From Neomesorhizobium albiziae (GTDB lineage Bacteria > Pseudomonadota > Alphaproteobacteria > Rhizobiales > Rhizobiaceae), in the NCBI RefSeq assembly GCF_900114255.1, contig NZ_FOSL01000008.1, positions 182,692 through 246,691 of the forward strand: a DNA stretch of 64,000 nucleotides. The letters run 5' to 3'. A model generated the notes under the pieces. The model saw only the letters and a list, made by a program, of their open reading frames with translations, was not told the DNA's origin and searched no databases. Positions 10,060 to 18,396 of the stretch are shown here, piece after piece. Numbering within the stretch: position 1 is the stretch's first letter; each line of letters opens with the position of its first letter. Made by a program: the position numbers and the translations under genes.

Positions 10060-10521
10060 TCATCGCCATCCCGTGCGATCTCGATAAGACAATTCAATGC
10101 CATAAGCCTTCAATGGCTCTATGAGATCGTTTCGATCGGAACTGCGGATCTGAAAATGCTGGTAAAGCCAGTCCTGGGAATCGATCCGTATATCCAGCCG
10201 CTCATCCACTGAACTGATGGCGCTCAGATCGGCATCGAGCATGCGGCCAAAAACCGGTATTGCTTTTTCGGGCGCCCACGTCATCACCGCACCTGCCGCC
10301 CTGACACGGATATAGGGCATCGGGTGCGTAAGAAGCTTCTCGATTTCCGCTCTGCCTGCGGCAGTTTGTGAAAGCGAGTCTGATGCAGCTACCGCCTTGA
10401 GGAAATTCCTATTGGTGGCCGGGACATCAAGCCTTCTGACAGCGCGCAAGCGCAGATTTTCATATTTAAGAAACGTTTTGAGCAATTCATGCACCGATAT
10501 TTCAGAAATCCGAGAGGTCAT
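10060..10521 (-). CDS. DUF2019-like protein, possible immunity protein
   Basis: 153 residues starting MTSRISEISVHELLKTFLKY. The core EIEKLLTHPMPYIRVRAAGA looks like a HEAT/ARM-type helical pair, followed by TWAPEKAIPVFGRMLD and a C-terminal DSQDWLYQHFQIRS...LIEPLKAYG. The assignment to DUF2019 is by resemblance. ATG 10521 has GGGGGAG seven bases upstream. It overlaps by 20 bases the end of an upstream reading frame (10502-10684) that has no start of its own, an arrangement typical of a toxin C-terminus and its immunity gene. A damaged paralogue follows 20 bases downstream. The immunity role is inference. Confidence 0.6.
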   Translation of the reverse strand: MTSRISEISVHELLKTFLKYENLRLRAVRRLDVPATNRNFLKAVAASDSLSQTAAGRAEIEKLLTHPMPYIRVRAAGAVMTWAPEKAIPVFGRMLDADLSAISSVDERLDIRIDSQDWLYQHFQIRSSDRNDLIEPLKAYGIELSYRDRTGWR

Positions 10522-10684
10522 AGCCATACTCCCCCAACGTCTCCTCAATCAGCCCGAGACCGTCATCATATTGTTCACCGAAGCTGCGATTCTCCAGATC
10601 GAAGCGCCGTACATTGTTGTTGTAGGATCGCTCCCGCTGCGATCTGGCTTCGTGTTCTGAACCTTGTGTGTGCGCTTTCGTCCA
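10502..10684 (-). pseudogene. orphan C-terminal fragment of larger protein, possibly a toxin
   Basis: A 60-codon open frame with no start codon after an in-frame stop at 10685-10687. It reads SYNNNVRRFDLENRSFGEQY, then DDGLGLIEETLGEYGYDLSD and a final F. The balanced, hydrophilic composition, with aromatic residues at regular spacing, looks like genuine coding sequence of a folded C-terminal domain. Its end overlaps the start of the DUF2019-like gene. I infer the remnant of the effector end of a polymorphic-toxin-like protein whose N-terminal part was lost. No nuclease motif can be named. Confidence 0.4.
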
Positions 10685-10776
10685 TCACCCTTCCTCGACT
10701 GCTCGAGGAAAAGCTTAAGGGGACGCGGAATGGGGGTGGACAAACGGGAAGCGAGATTTCCGTTGCGGGATGGCCC

Positions 10777-12384
10777 TTACATCCTGAACACGCCGAATTT
10801 CGTCTCCTTCACTTCGGCGTTCAGCGCGGCGGAGAGCGAGAGCGCCAGCACCTCGCGGGTGCGGGCCGGGTCGATGATGCCATCGTCCCAAAGGCGGGCC
10901 GAGGAATAGAGCGGGTGGCCCTCATGCTCGTATTTCATCAGGATCGGCTTCTTGAATTTCTGTTCCTCTTCGGCGCTCCATTCGCCGCCCTTGCGCTCGA
11001 TGCCCTCGCGCTTGACCATGGCAAGCACCGTGGCCGCCTGTTCGCCGCCCATCACCGAGATGCGGGCGTTCGGCCACATCCACAGGAAGCGTGGTGAATA
11101 GGCGCGGCCACACATGCCGTAATTGCCGGCGCCGAACGAGCCGCCGATGATCATCGTGACCTTCGGCACCTGGGCGGTCGCCACCGCGGTCACCAGCTTG
11201 GCGCCATCCTTGGCAATGCCGCCGGCCTCGTATTTGCGGCCCACCATGAAGCCGGTGATGTTTTGCAGGAAGATCAGCGGGATTTTGCGCTGGCAGCACA
11301 ATTCGATGAAATGCGCGCCCTTCACCGCGCTTTCGGAAAAGAGCACGCCGTTGTTGGCGATGATGCCGACCGGCATGCCGTGCAGATGGGCAAAGCCGGT
11401 GATCAGCGTGGTGCCGTAGTTCTGCTTGAACTCGTCGAACTCGGAGCCATCGACCACGCGCGCGATGATCTCGCGGACATCGTATGGCTGGCGCAGGTCG
11501 GCGGGGATGACGCCGTATATCTCGTCCGGGGCGTAGAGCGGCGGCCGGGAGTCACGCAGGTCGAGGCTTGTCTCTTTCCTGCGATTGAGGTTTTTCACAA
11601 TGCGCCGGGTGATCGCCAGCGCGTGTTCGTCGTCCATCGCGTAATGGTCGGCGACGCCGGAGAGGCGGGTATGCACGTCGGCGCCGCCGAGATCCTCCGC
11701 CGTCACGTCCTCGCCGGTGGCGGCCTTCACCAACGGCGGGCCGCCGAGAAAGATGGTCGCCTGGTTCCTCACCATGATGGATTCGTCGGCCATCGCCGGC
11801 ACATAGGCGCCGCCCGCCGTGCACGAACCCATGACGCAGGCGATCTGCGGAATGCCGGCAGCCGACATGTTGGCCTGGTTGTAGAATATGCGGCCGAAAT
11901 GCTCGCGGTCGGGAAACACCTCGTCCTGATTGGGCAGGTTAGCCCCGCCGCTGTCGACGAGATAGACGCAGGGAAGGTTGTTCTGCATCGCGATTTCCTG
12001 CGCGCGCAGGTGCTTCTTCACGGTCACCGGGTAATAGGTGCCGCCTTTCACCGTGGCGTCGTTGACCACGATCACCACCTCGCGGCCCTCGACGCGACCG
12101 ATACCTGCGATCATGCCGGCTGAAGAAATGTCGCCGTCATACATGTTCCAGGCGGCGAACTGGCCGATTTCGAGAAAGGGCGAGCCAGTGTCGAGCAATT
12201 GCGCCAGCCGCTCGCGCGGCAGCAGTTTGCCACGCGATACATGGCGTTCGCGCGCCTCGTCGGAGCCGCCGCGCTGTACCAGCGCTGCCTTGTCGGCGAT
12301 GTCGGCGACCAGCTCGCGCATGCGGGCGGCATTGTCGCGATAGGCTTCGGAGGAGGGGGAGATCTGGGAGGTTAAGGTGGCCAT
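10777..12384 (-). CDS. mccB: methylcrotonyl-CoA carboxylase carboxyltransferase (beta) subunit
   Basis: 535 residues, the normal length of MccB. Transfers the carboxyl group from biotin on MccA to 3-methylcrotonyl-CoA. The crotonase-like N-half has [20 protein letters not shown] and [20 protein letters not shown], the latter typical of MCC rather than propionyl-CoA carboxylase. The C-half has [20 protein letters not shown], then [20 protein letters not shown] and the acyl-CoA site [11 protein letters not shown]. It follows ivd on the same strand but is separated from it by vapBC, and from mccA by a degraded accessory stretch. Confidence 0.95.
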   Translation of the reverse strand: MATLTSQISPSSEAYRDNAARMRELVADIADKAALVQRGGSDEARERHVSRGKLLPRERLAQLLDTGSPFLEIGQFAAWNMYDGDISSAGMIAGIGRVEGREVVIVVNDATVKGGTYYPVTVKKHLRAQEIAMQNNLPCVYLVDSGGANLPNQDEVFPDREHFGRIFYNQANMSAAGIPQIACVMGSCTAGGAYVPAMADESIMVRNQATIFLGGPPLVKAATGEDVTAEDLGGADVHTRLSGVADHYAMDDEHALAITRRIVKNLNRRKETSLDLRDSRPPLYAPDEIYGVIPADLRQPYDVREIIARVVDGSEFDEFKQNYGTTLITGFAHLHGMPVGIIANNGVLFSESAVKGAHFIELCCQRKIPLIFLQNITGFMVGRKYEAGGIAKDGAKLVTAVATAQVPKVTMIIGGSFGAGNYGMCGRAYSPRFLWMWPNARISVMGGEQAATVLAMVKREGIERKGGEWSAEEEQKFKKPILMKYEHEGHPLYSSARLWDDGIIDPARTREVLALSLSAALNAEVKETKFGVFRM

Positions 12385-12391
12385 TTTTTCC

Positions 12392-12775
12392 CTAGCGAAT
12401 GAGTTCTATCTTGCAGCCGACGTCGAGATTGGCCCAGTTGCGGTCGGCGGTGACGGCAACGAGGTCTTCGCGAATTGCCAGGGCAAGGCAGGCGCGATCG
12501 CCAAGCGAGAGACCAAGATGCTTGGTCGCCGCGCGAAGCTGGCCTGCGGCAATTCCCAGGGCTCCGTCGAAGGCGGCGATCGGCATGCCCAGGCCGGCGA
12601 AATCCTCTGCGGCCTCCTCTGCGGAGCGCCCCCTGTCGATCAGTCTGGTGATGATCTCCACGGCGTTGACCGAACAGCACTGGGCCCCCGGCAAGAAGCC
12701 CATTGCTGTTTCGGCGCCTTTTTCGTCGAGCAGGATCGCAAGCGCTGCGGAGCTGTCCATGACGTATGGGATCAT
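12392..12775 (-). CDS. vapC: VapC-type PIN-domain toxin
   Basis: 127 residues. PIN-fold Mg-dependent RNase: the first acidic residue is in YVMDSSAAL (D7), a second in [10 protein letters not shown] (E), and the third group is [14 protein letters not shown] followed by [12 protein letters not shown]. Toxins of this fold cut tRNA or rRNA and are neutralised by the co-encoded antitoxin. The ATG overlaps the antitoxin stop (ATGA at 12772-12775), so translation is coupled. The gene ends only 8 bases before the mccB start, so mccB transcription may now be driven in part from the vapBC promoter. Confidence 0.88.
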   Translation of the reverse strand: MIPYVMDSSAALAILLDEKGAETAMGFLPGAQCCSVNAVEIITRLIDRGRSAEEAAEDFAGLGMPIAAFDGALGIAAGQLRAATKHLGLSLGDRACLALAIREDLVAVTADRNWANLDVGCKIELIR

Positions 12776-13167
12776 CCAGGCGCTTTCTTCATCGCCATGC
12801 CTTCGGCATGAAGCCGGTCGAATCGCTCGTCGCTTCGACGCTGCTCCTCTCGCCGCTCTTTCAGGAAATCGTCAACGACGCTTTCGCCCGGCCTTTTCAA
12901 AGCCGACAATTCCGACTGGATGCGCCTCAAGTTCCGAAGCCATGACCTTACCCGGAGTTCGCCATTTTCCACGTAGAGGATCAGATCTTCGCCCGGCTTC
13001 ACGCCTATCTCCTCGCGCATCGCCGCAGGGATGACGAAACGCCCGCCCTCGCCGAGTTTCAGCTTTTCATAGCGCGGCGGCTTCCCGAGCAAGCTCTCCC
13101 GCTGGCGCGTATCATATGGCGCTTGGGCATGCTCCTGGAAACCCGCCGTTTTCTTTTTGTGTTTCAT
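12772..13167 (-). CDS. vapB: AbrB-type antitoxin with long C-terminal tail
   Basis: 131 residues from ATG 13167. The central part, YEKLKLGEGGRFVIPAAMRE followed by EIGVKPGEDLILYVENGEL, is a swapped-hairpin AbrB/MazE-like DNA-binding domain at about residues 33-75. The C-terminal tail is long, charged and helical (EERREEQRRSDERFDRLHAE region) and would wrap the toxin. A TTG at 13182 is an alternative start, but the predicted transcript begins close to it. The preceding palindrome-containing promoter suggests autorepression by the VapBC complex. Confidence 0.82.
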   Translation of the reverse strand: MKHKKKTAGFQEHAQAPYDTRQRESLLGKPPRYEKLKLGEGGRFVIPAAMREEIGVKPGEDLILYVENGELRVRSWLRNLRRIQSELSALKRPGESVVDDFLKERREEQRRSDERFDRLHAEGMAMKKAPG

Positions 13168-13197
13168 GACAATCGCGCTCAAGTGGCAAACAAGCCG

Positions 13198-13226
13198 ATT
13201 ATGTCATAATCTCACCCTAATGGCAA
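13198..13226 (-). promoter_or_regulatory. vapBC promoter with palindromic operator
   Basis: On the minus strand TTGCCA (13226-13221), 17 bases, then CATAAT (13203-13198) form a good sigma70-like promoter. The -10 lies inside the perfect palindrome ATTATGTCATAAT (13198-13210). A further inverted pair TGGCAA/TTGCCA spans 13221-13243. This is the expected layout for an autorepressed toxin-antitoxin operon. Confidence 0.6.
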
Positions 13227-13245
13227 TTTTTTGCAAGTTGCCAAT

Positions 13246-14409
13246 CTAGACGCCCTCCGCCATGATCTCCCGTCCGATCAGCCAGCGGCGGATTTCGCTC
13301 GTGCCGGCGCCGATCTCGTAGAGCTTGGCGTCGCGCAGCAGGCGCCCGGTCGAATAGTCGTTGACGTAGCCGTTGCCGCCGAGCAGCTGGATCGCGTCAA
13401 GCGCCATGTGGGTGGCGCGTTCGGCGGCGAACAGGACACAGCCGGCCGAATCCTTTCGGGTCGTCTCGCCACGGTCGCAGGCGCTTGCCACCGCATAGAC
13501 ATAGGCGCGCGCCGCATTCATGGTCGTGTACATGTCGGCGAGCTTGCCCTGGATGAGCTGGAATTCGCCGATCTTCTGGCCGAACTGCTTGCGCTCGTGC
13601 ACATAGGGAATGCCGACATCGAGGCAGGCGGCCATGATGCCGAGTGGCCCGCCGGCCAGCACCACACGCTCATAGTCGAGGCCGGACATCAAAACTTCGA
13701 CGCCGCGGCCTTCCTCGTGCAGCACGTTTTCATACGGCACCTCGACATTCTCGAACACCAGTTCGCCGGTGTTGGAGCCGCGCATGCCGAGCTTGTCGAG
13801 TTTCTGCGCGACCGAGAAGCCGGCCATCTCCTTTTCAACGATGAAGGCGGTGATGCCGCGCGATTTCCGCTCCGGATCGGTCTTGGCGTAGACCACCATC
13901 GTGTCGGCGTCCGGGCCGTTGGTGATCCACATCTTGGTGCCGTTGAGCACATAGCGGTCGTTCTTTTTGTCCGCCCTCAGCCGCATCGAGACGACGTCGG
14001 AACCCGAACCGCTCTCCGACATGGCGAGCGCGCCGACCTTTTCGCCGCTGCAGAGATCGGGCAGGTACTTCGCCTTCTGCTCGGGTTTTGCCCAGCGGTT
14101 GATCTGGTTGACGCAGAGATTGGAATGGGCGCCATAGGAAAGGCCGACAGAGGCCGAGGCGCGCGAAATCTCCTCGACCGCGATCACATGCGCGAGATAG
14201 CCCATGCCGGAGCCGCCATGGTCGGGGTCGGCGGTGATGCCGAGCAGGCCGAGCTCGCCGAGTTCCTTCCATAGCGCTGCCGGAAACTGGTTGGACTGGT
14301 CGATGCCGGCAGCGAGCGGGGCGATACGCTCCTGCGCGAAACGCTGCACCATGTCGCGCAGCGCATCGATGTCCTCACCCAGCCCGAAATTCATCGAATG
14401 CGTGTACAT
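13246..14409 (-). CDS. ivd: isovaleryl-CoA dehydrogenase
   Basis: 387-residue FAD acyl-CoA dehydrogenase that oxidises isovaleryl-CoA to 3-methylcrotonyl-CoA, the substrate of MccAB. Visible blocks: [40 protein letters not shown] (FAD-binding signature), [20 protein letters not shown], and the catalytic-glutamate region [15 protein letters not shown], which carries the Ivd-type Glu. The C-terminus has [20 protein letters not shown] and [21 protein letters not shown] eight bases ahead supports ATG 14409. It overlaps the end of the TetR gene by 35 bases. Confidence 0.95.
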   Translation of the reverse strand: MYTHSMNFGLGEDIDALRDMVQRFAQERIAPLAAGIDQSNQFPAALWKELGELGLLGITADPDHGGSGMGYLAHVIAVEEISRASASVGLSYGAHSNLCVNQINRWAKPEQKAKYLPDLCSGEKVGALAMSESGSGSDVVSMRLRADKKNDRYVLNGTKMWITNGPDADTMVVYAKTDPERKSRGITAFIVEKEMAGFSVAQKLDKLGMRGSNTGELVFENVEVPYENVLHEEGRGVEVLMSGLDYERVVLAGGPLGIMAACLDVGIPYVHERKQFGQKIGEFQLIQGKLADMYTTMNAARAYVYAVASACDRGETTRKDSAGCVLFAAERATHMALDAIQLLGGNGYVNDYSTGRLLRDAKLYEIGAGTSEIRRWLIGREIMAEGV

Positions 14410-15034
14410 CGCGTTTCTCCCTGGAATTTTTGATGTTTTTTGTCTCGGCGCCGACCAGGCGCAAGGTCATGGAAAGGTAGGTTTCGGTCACTTCGTCGAC
14501 CGACAGTCGCTCGTCGGGGCGGAACCAGACGATCACGCCGGTCACCATTTGAATGATCGCCATCGCGGTCAGCCCGGTATCGTCGACGAGGAAGGCGCCG
14601 GTCTCGACGCCGTCGCGCAGGATTTGCCGCAGCTCCTTCTCGTAGCTCGTGCGCAGCCTGAGGATGTGGGTGAGGTTTTCACGCGACAGGCTGCGCAATT
14701 CCATGTTGGAAACGTGCGTCGAGTGGCGGCGCGCCACATGGAAGCGGATATGGTTGCCGACAAAGGCCTCGAGGCGCTCCGCCGGGCCAGCCATCAGGGG
14801 CCGCGTCTCTTCCCACGCTCCGATCAGCCCTTCCATATGCTCGCGCATCAGCGTGAACAGCAGGTCTTCCTTGGTTGGGAAATAGCGGTAGAGCGCGGCG
14901 GCCTGGACGCCCACTTCAGCGGCGAGCTGGCGCATCGACACCGCCTCATAGCCATGGCGCGCCATCAGGCTGACCGCCGCTTCGCGCAGCGCGGCTTCCG
15001 TCTTCTCGCCGTCTGAACCGGTGGTTCTGGCCAT
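14375..15034 (-). CDS. TetR family regulator of the leucine-catabolism cluster
   Basis: 219 residues. N-terminal helix-turn-helix [20 protein letters not shown] then [20 protein letters not shown], the standard TetR DNA-binding domain; the C-terminal half is an all-helical ligand domain likely to bind an acyl-CoA. Its 3' end overlaps the start of ivd by 35 bases on the same strand, so it is the first gene of the ivd cluster and probably represses it. Upstream, AT-rich DNA near 15055-15090 (AACAAACGTTCAATTAATT) is a candidate operator. The effector is not known from sequence. Confidence 0.87.
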   Translation of the reverse strand: MARTTGSDGEKTEAALREAAVSLMARHGYEAVSMRQLAAEVGVQAAALYRYFPTKEDLLFTLMREHMEGLIGAWEETRPLMAGPAERLEAFVGNHIRFHVARRHSTHVSNMELRSLSRENLTHILRLRTSYEKELRQILRDGVETGAFLVDDTGLTAMAIIQMVTGVIVWFRPDERLSVDEVTETYLSMTLRLVGAETKNIKNSREKRDVHAFDEFRAG

Positions 15035-15228
15035 GGATAAGCCTCGTTTTGATTTGGATCAATAATAAAACAAACGTTCAATTAATTCAAGATGCCCTGC
15101 GAGCCGTATGTTGCTTGTGACGCAATCGGTAGTCGTTACCCGCGTGACGCTTCATGGCCGCTTTTGCTGCTCGGCAGATGCAGCAGATGAGGCGCGCCAG
15201 CATGCTTTTGCCCGTTTTCTTCACATAT

Positions 15229-15270
15229 TCGTTGACTCAGTCCATTAAATTTAGTTGACTGAGTCAACGA
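15229..15270. promoter_or_regulatory. palindromic operator of the MarR-GNAT gene
   Basis: TCGTTGACTCAGT (15229-15241) and ACTGAGTCAACGA (15258-15270) are perfect inverted repeats separated by 16 bases. The right arm also lies in a self-contained palindrome GTTGACT-G-AGTCAAC at 15254-15268. The element sits 21 bases before the MarR-GNAT start, where MarR proteins normally bind for autorepression. Confidence 0.72.
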
Positions 15271-15290
15271 AAATGCAGTGAGGAATATTG

Positions 15291-16277
15291 ATGGACACCG
15301 ATGGTCTGGTTGCTGACGTCAGGCGTTTCAACCGGCTCTACACCCGCACAATTGGCCTTCTCGAAGAGACGTTGACCCGCAGCGCCTTTACGCTGACTGA
15401 AGCACGCGTGTTGTTTGAAATCGGCCACCGCGGCAGTCCGGTTTCCGCCAAGGCAAATGGAGAATTGGGTTTTCTCGCCGACACATTCCATCTGGAGGTC
15501 GGGCCTGCGGCATCCGAGATTGCGGAGGATCTGCGGCTCGACCCTGCATACCTGACCCGCATCCTGAAAAAATTCGCAGGCGCCGGTCTCACCGAAGCAC
15601 GCGCCGATCCCGCCGATGGCCGCCGCCGCATCCTGTCGCTCACCGGGGCGGGTGCTGCGGCCCTCGCCAAACTCCAGGCCGCCGCCGACGAGGATATTAC
15701 GCGCCTCGTATCTGCTTTTCCCGGCGAGAGGCAGCCCGAACTCGGCAATGCCTTGCACATCATGATGGAGTTTTTGGGCGAGACGGCCCGGCCGCCATGT
15801 ATTGCGCTGCGCCCGCATCGCGTCGGTGACATCGGCTGGGTGGTGCAGCGGCAAGCCCGGCTCTATGCGGAAGAGTATGGCTGGAACATCGAGTTCGAGG
15901 CCTTGCTGGCGGAGATCGGCGCCGCATTCATCCGCAATTGCCAGCCCGGCCTCGATTTCTGCTGGATCGCCGAATTGAATGGCCAGCCGGTGGGGGCGGT
16001 CTTTCTGGTCCACGAGGATGATGGACGATCGGCAAAACTACGCATGCTGCATGTCGAAAAAGCCGCGCGAGGCCATGGCATCGGCGCGCGGCTGGTCGAG
16101 GAGTGCGTCGAGCAGGCGCGCCGCTGTGGTTACCGGCGCATGGTTCTGTGGACCAACGACGTGCTCGTCGCGGCGCGCAAACTCTATGAGCGCGCCGGCT
16201 TCAGGCTCGTCGAGGAAAACCGGCATCACAGCTTCGGCAAGGATCTGGTCGGCCAGACATGGGAACTGGCGCTGTAG
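15291..16277 (+). CDS. MarR-GNAT fusion regulator/acetyltransferase
   Basis: 328 residues in two domains. Residues 1-145 are a MarR winged helix (VRRFNRLYTRTIGLLEETLT, ASEIAEDLRLDPAYLTRILK, ADPADGRRRILSLTGAG). Residues about 165-328 are a GNAT acetyltransferase (CWIAELNGQPVGAVFLVHED, then the acetyl-CoA loop ARGHGIGARLVEECVEQARR and LWTNDVLVAARKLYERAGFR). Such fusions are widespread but the substrate is usually unknown. ATG 15291 has GAGG about eight bases upstream; the TTG one codon earlier is less likely. The gene is monocistronic behind a palindromic operator. Confidence 0.9.
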   Translation: MDTDGLVADVRRFNRLYTRTIGLLEETLTRSAFTLTEARVLFEIGHRGSPVSAKANGELGFLADTFHLEVGPAASEIAEDLRLDPAYLTRILKKFAGAGLTEARADPADGRRRILSLTGAGAAALAKLQAAADEDITRLVSAFPGERQPELGNALHIMMEFLGETARPPCIALRPHRVGDIGWVVQRQARLYAEEYGWNIEFEALLAEIGAAFIRNCQPGLDFCWIAELNGQPVGAVFLVHEDDGRSAKLRMLHVEKAARGHGIGARLVEECVEQARRCGYRRMVLWTNDVLVAARKLYERAGFRLVEENRHHSFGKDLVGQTWELAL

Positions 16278-16284
16278 CCACGCT

Positions 16285-16653
16285 TCAATTCGCCCGCTTT
16301 GGCAAACGCTGCCCAAAGGTCAGCCAGAATCCGTTGATGTCGCGCACAATGAATTCGCGCATCCCGTAGAACGTGTCGTGCAGCCCTTCGACCAGTTCGG
16401 CTTGCCGGCTGACATGCGGGAAAATGGTGCCGACGTCGTCAACATAAAGATAAAGATCGGCGTCGCGGCGAGGCGCCTGGCTGACAGAGCCGCCGGCGCT
16501 CAGCATCACTTCGCTCTCCCCGAACGACAGTAGCGCAAAGATGATGTCCTGTCCGTCGCTGCCCTTGTTTTCGATCGTGAAGCCGATCGACTGGTACCAG
16601 TCGGCGGTGGCGTCGACATCCGAAACATGCAGCATCGGCACGGCTTTCGGCAT
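16285..16653 (-). CDS. VOC family protein, bleomycin-resistance-like
   Basis: 122 residues, one VOC module pair: MPKAVPMLHVSDVDATADWY, FTIENKGSDGQDIIFALLSF, ADLYLYVDDVGTIFPHVS and REFIVRDINGFWLTFGQRL. This is the length of the small drug-binding or glyoxalase-like VOC proteins. The metal ligands typical of lactoylglutathione lyase (H, E, H, E) are only partly present, so it is more likely a binding protein. Its end is 7 bases from the convergent MarR-GNAT stop. Confidence 0.75.
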   Translation of the reverse strand: MPKAVPMLHVSDVDATADWYQSIGFTIENKGSDGQDIIFALLSFGESEVMLSAGGSVSQAPRRDADLYLYVDDVGTIFPHVSRQAELVEGLHDTFYGMREFIVRDINGFWLTFGQRLPKRAN

Positions 16654-16725
16654 CGGTTCACCTCCAGAGATGCATTAATTCCCTATACCGTCCAAGTACT
16701 CCGGCATCGGAGACGCCGCGATGGA

Positions 16726-17838
16726 TCAGTTGCCCCGCGCGGCCGCCAAAACGCCCGGCAGCTCTTCCTCGAAAATAGTCAGTTCGTGGTCGAGCCCAAC
16801 GCTGACGCGGATGCAGCGATCCAGTTTCGGCGCCATCGGCTTGCGTACGAAGACATCGCGCGACAGCAGGCCTTGCATGATCTTCAGCGCAAAGGCGCCA
16901 TCCCCGCCGCAGTCGATCGTGACGAAGTTCGTCGCCGAACGGATCGGTGACAGCCCGTTTTCCCTAGCAATTCTGGCGATACGTTCACGCCCGGCCGCGA
17001 CTTTCGCCACGACCTCTTTCAGGTAGGCCTGGTCGGCAAGTGCTGCGAGGCCAGCGATCTGCGCCATGCGGCTGACGCCATAATGGTTTCGCACCTTCTC
17101 GACTTCGCCGATAACTTTGGCTTCGCCGATAGCATAGCCGCAGCGGATGCCGGCAAGCCCGTAGGCCTTCGAAAACGTCCGCATGGTGATTACATTCGGG
17201 CGAGCAACGTCGAGCGCCGGCTGCGCTGAAGCGGGACCGGTCTCGCCGTAGGCCTCGTCGAGGATGAGCATCGTGGTTTCCGGCAGCGCCTCGATGAAAC
17301 GGACGATTTCCGAAGCTTCCCACCAGGTTCCCATCGGATTGTCGGGATTGGAGAGATATACCAGCGGCGCGTTCTCGCGCTTCACCGCGGCGAGCAACCC
17401 GTCAAGGTTTTCCCGGTCGTTTTCGAACGGCACCGTCACCAGGCGCCCGCCGAAGCCGGCGACATGGAAATTGAAGGTCGGGTAGGCGCCAAGCGAAGTC
17501 ACCACCGTTTCGCCGGGCGCGACATACATGCGAACGACGAGATTGAGCAGGCCGTCGATGCCTTCGCCAACCACGACATTGCCGATGTTGACACGCAAGA
17601 AAGCCGCGAGTGCCGCCTTGAGATCGTAATTGTCGGGATCGCAGTACATCCACATGCCGGGTGCAGCGGCATTCATGGCGGCGATCACGGCAGGCGAGGG
17701 GCCAAAGCTGCTTTCATTGGCGCCGATGCGGGCGCGAAATTTCCTGCCGCTGGCGCGCTCCTGCGCTTCCGGGCCGACAAACGGCACCGTCGTCGGCAAG
17801 GATGCCACCAAAGGTGTGAGGCGCGGAGTTTTGGGCAT
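16726..17838 (-). CDS. PLP-dependent aminotransferase, histidinol-phosphate type
   Basis: 370 residues, fold type I class II aminotransferase. Blocks: RIGANESSFGPSPAVIAAMN, GEGIDGLLNLVVRMYVAPGE, YLSNPDNPMGTWWEASEI, LILDEAYGET (Asp and Tyr binding PLP), and TMRTFSKAYGLAGIRCGYAI with the Schiff-base lysine. This resembles HisC-like proteins, but no his genes are nearby and rhizobia carry several HisC paralogues with roles in Phe/Tyr or other amino acid conversion, so I give no symbol. ATG 17838 is chosen because upstream in-frame sequence is compositionally poor. Confidence 0.85.
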   Translation of the reverse strand: MPKTPRLTPLVASLPTTVPFVGPEAQERASGRKFRARIGANESSFGPSPAVIAAMNAAAPGMWMYCDPDNYDLKAALAAFLRVNIGNVVVGEGIDGLLNLVVRMYVAPGETVVTSLGAYPTFNFHVAGFGGRLVTVPFENDRENLDGLLAAVKRENAPLVYLSNPDNPMGTWWEASEIVRFIEALPETTMLILDEAYGETGPASAQPALDVARPNVITMRTFSKAYGLAGIRCGYAIGEAKVIGEVEKVRNHYGVSRMAQIAGLAALADQAYLKEVVAKVAAGRERIARIARENGLSPIRSATNFVTIDCGGDGAFALKIMQGLLSRDVFVRKPMAPKLDRCIRVSVGLDHELTIFEEELPGVLAAARGN

Positions 17839-18396
17839 CGTCTGGCTCGCTCGGCATGGGAAGATTGTGGGCCTAGATATTGGTCCGCCGTCGGGGAAGC
17901 AATTCTCTTTCGCGTCGCATCGGAAGTGAAACAAACCCCTCGATGTTCAAAGCGCCCTTGCGACCTGTCCGAGCATGTCGATTTCCGTCAGCGCCGAAAA
18001 GAAAGTGTGGGGCAGTGGGGTCGACATGGCCCCATGCCATTCGTCGAGGATTTTCCAGTGCGCATGACCACGAAACTGTCGAGCTTTTCGATAGCGGATA
18101 TACCGCGACCGTCGGAAGCAGTCAGCTTCAAGTCCGCCAGCAGTCCCGCCGCTTCCGGCCGCCCGGTTTCTGGTTGCGGCGATGCGATCGCCGCAACGGG
18201 CGCGAACTCCTGGAGGTGCTGGAACGACCAGCGGCTGAACGGATGCAGTTCATCTATCAATGTGAGCCCGTTACCGCTTCAGGGAGCAAGGGCGAACGCC
18301 GATTTAGCCCGGAGCCCCTTGTGCCCGTGCGAGGGGGTATTGCATGCGCGGATACGCTTGCACGACCCCCGTGAGACGCTTGGCCTTTCCGTTCGG
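17839..18396. other. 558-base region without a convincing gene
   Basis: Frames here are open on both strands but none has recognisable motifs, a good ribosome-binding site and typical composition together. The stretch lies between the aminotransferase start and the recombinase stop, and may be remnant mobile DNA. Confidence 0.4.

Noticed and set aside
17880..18374. possible gene 5' of the recombinase
   Set aside because: Has an open frame but no recognisable motif, start signal or conserved phrase; left as unassigned DNA.
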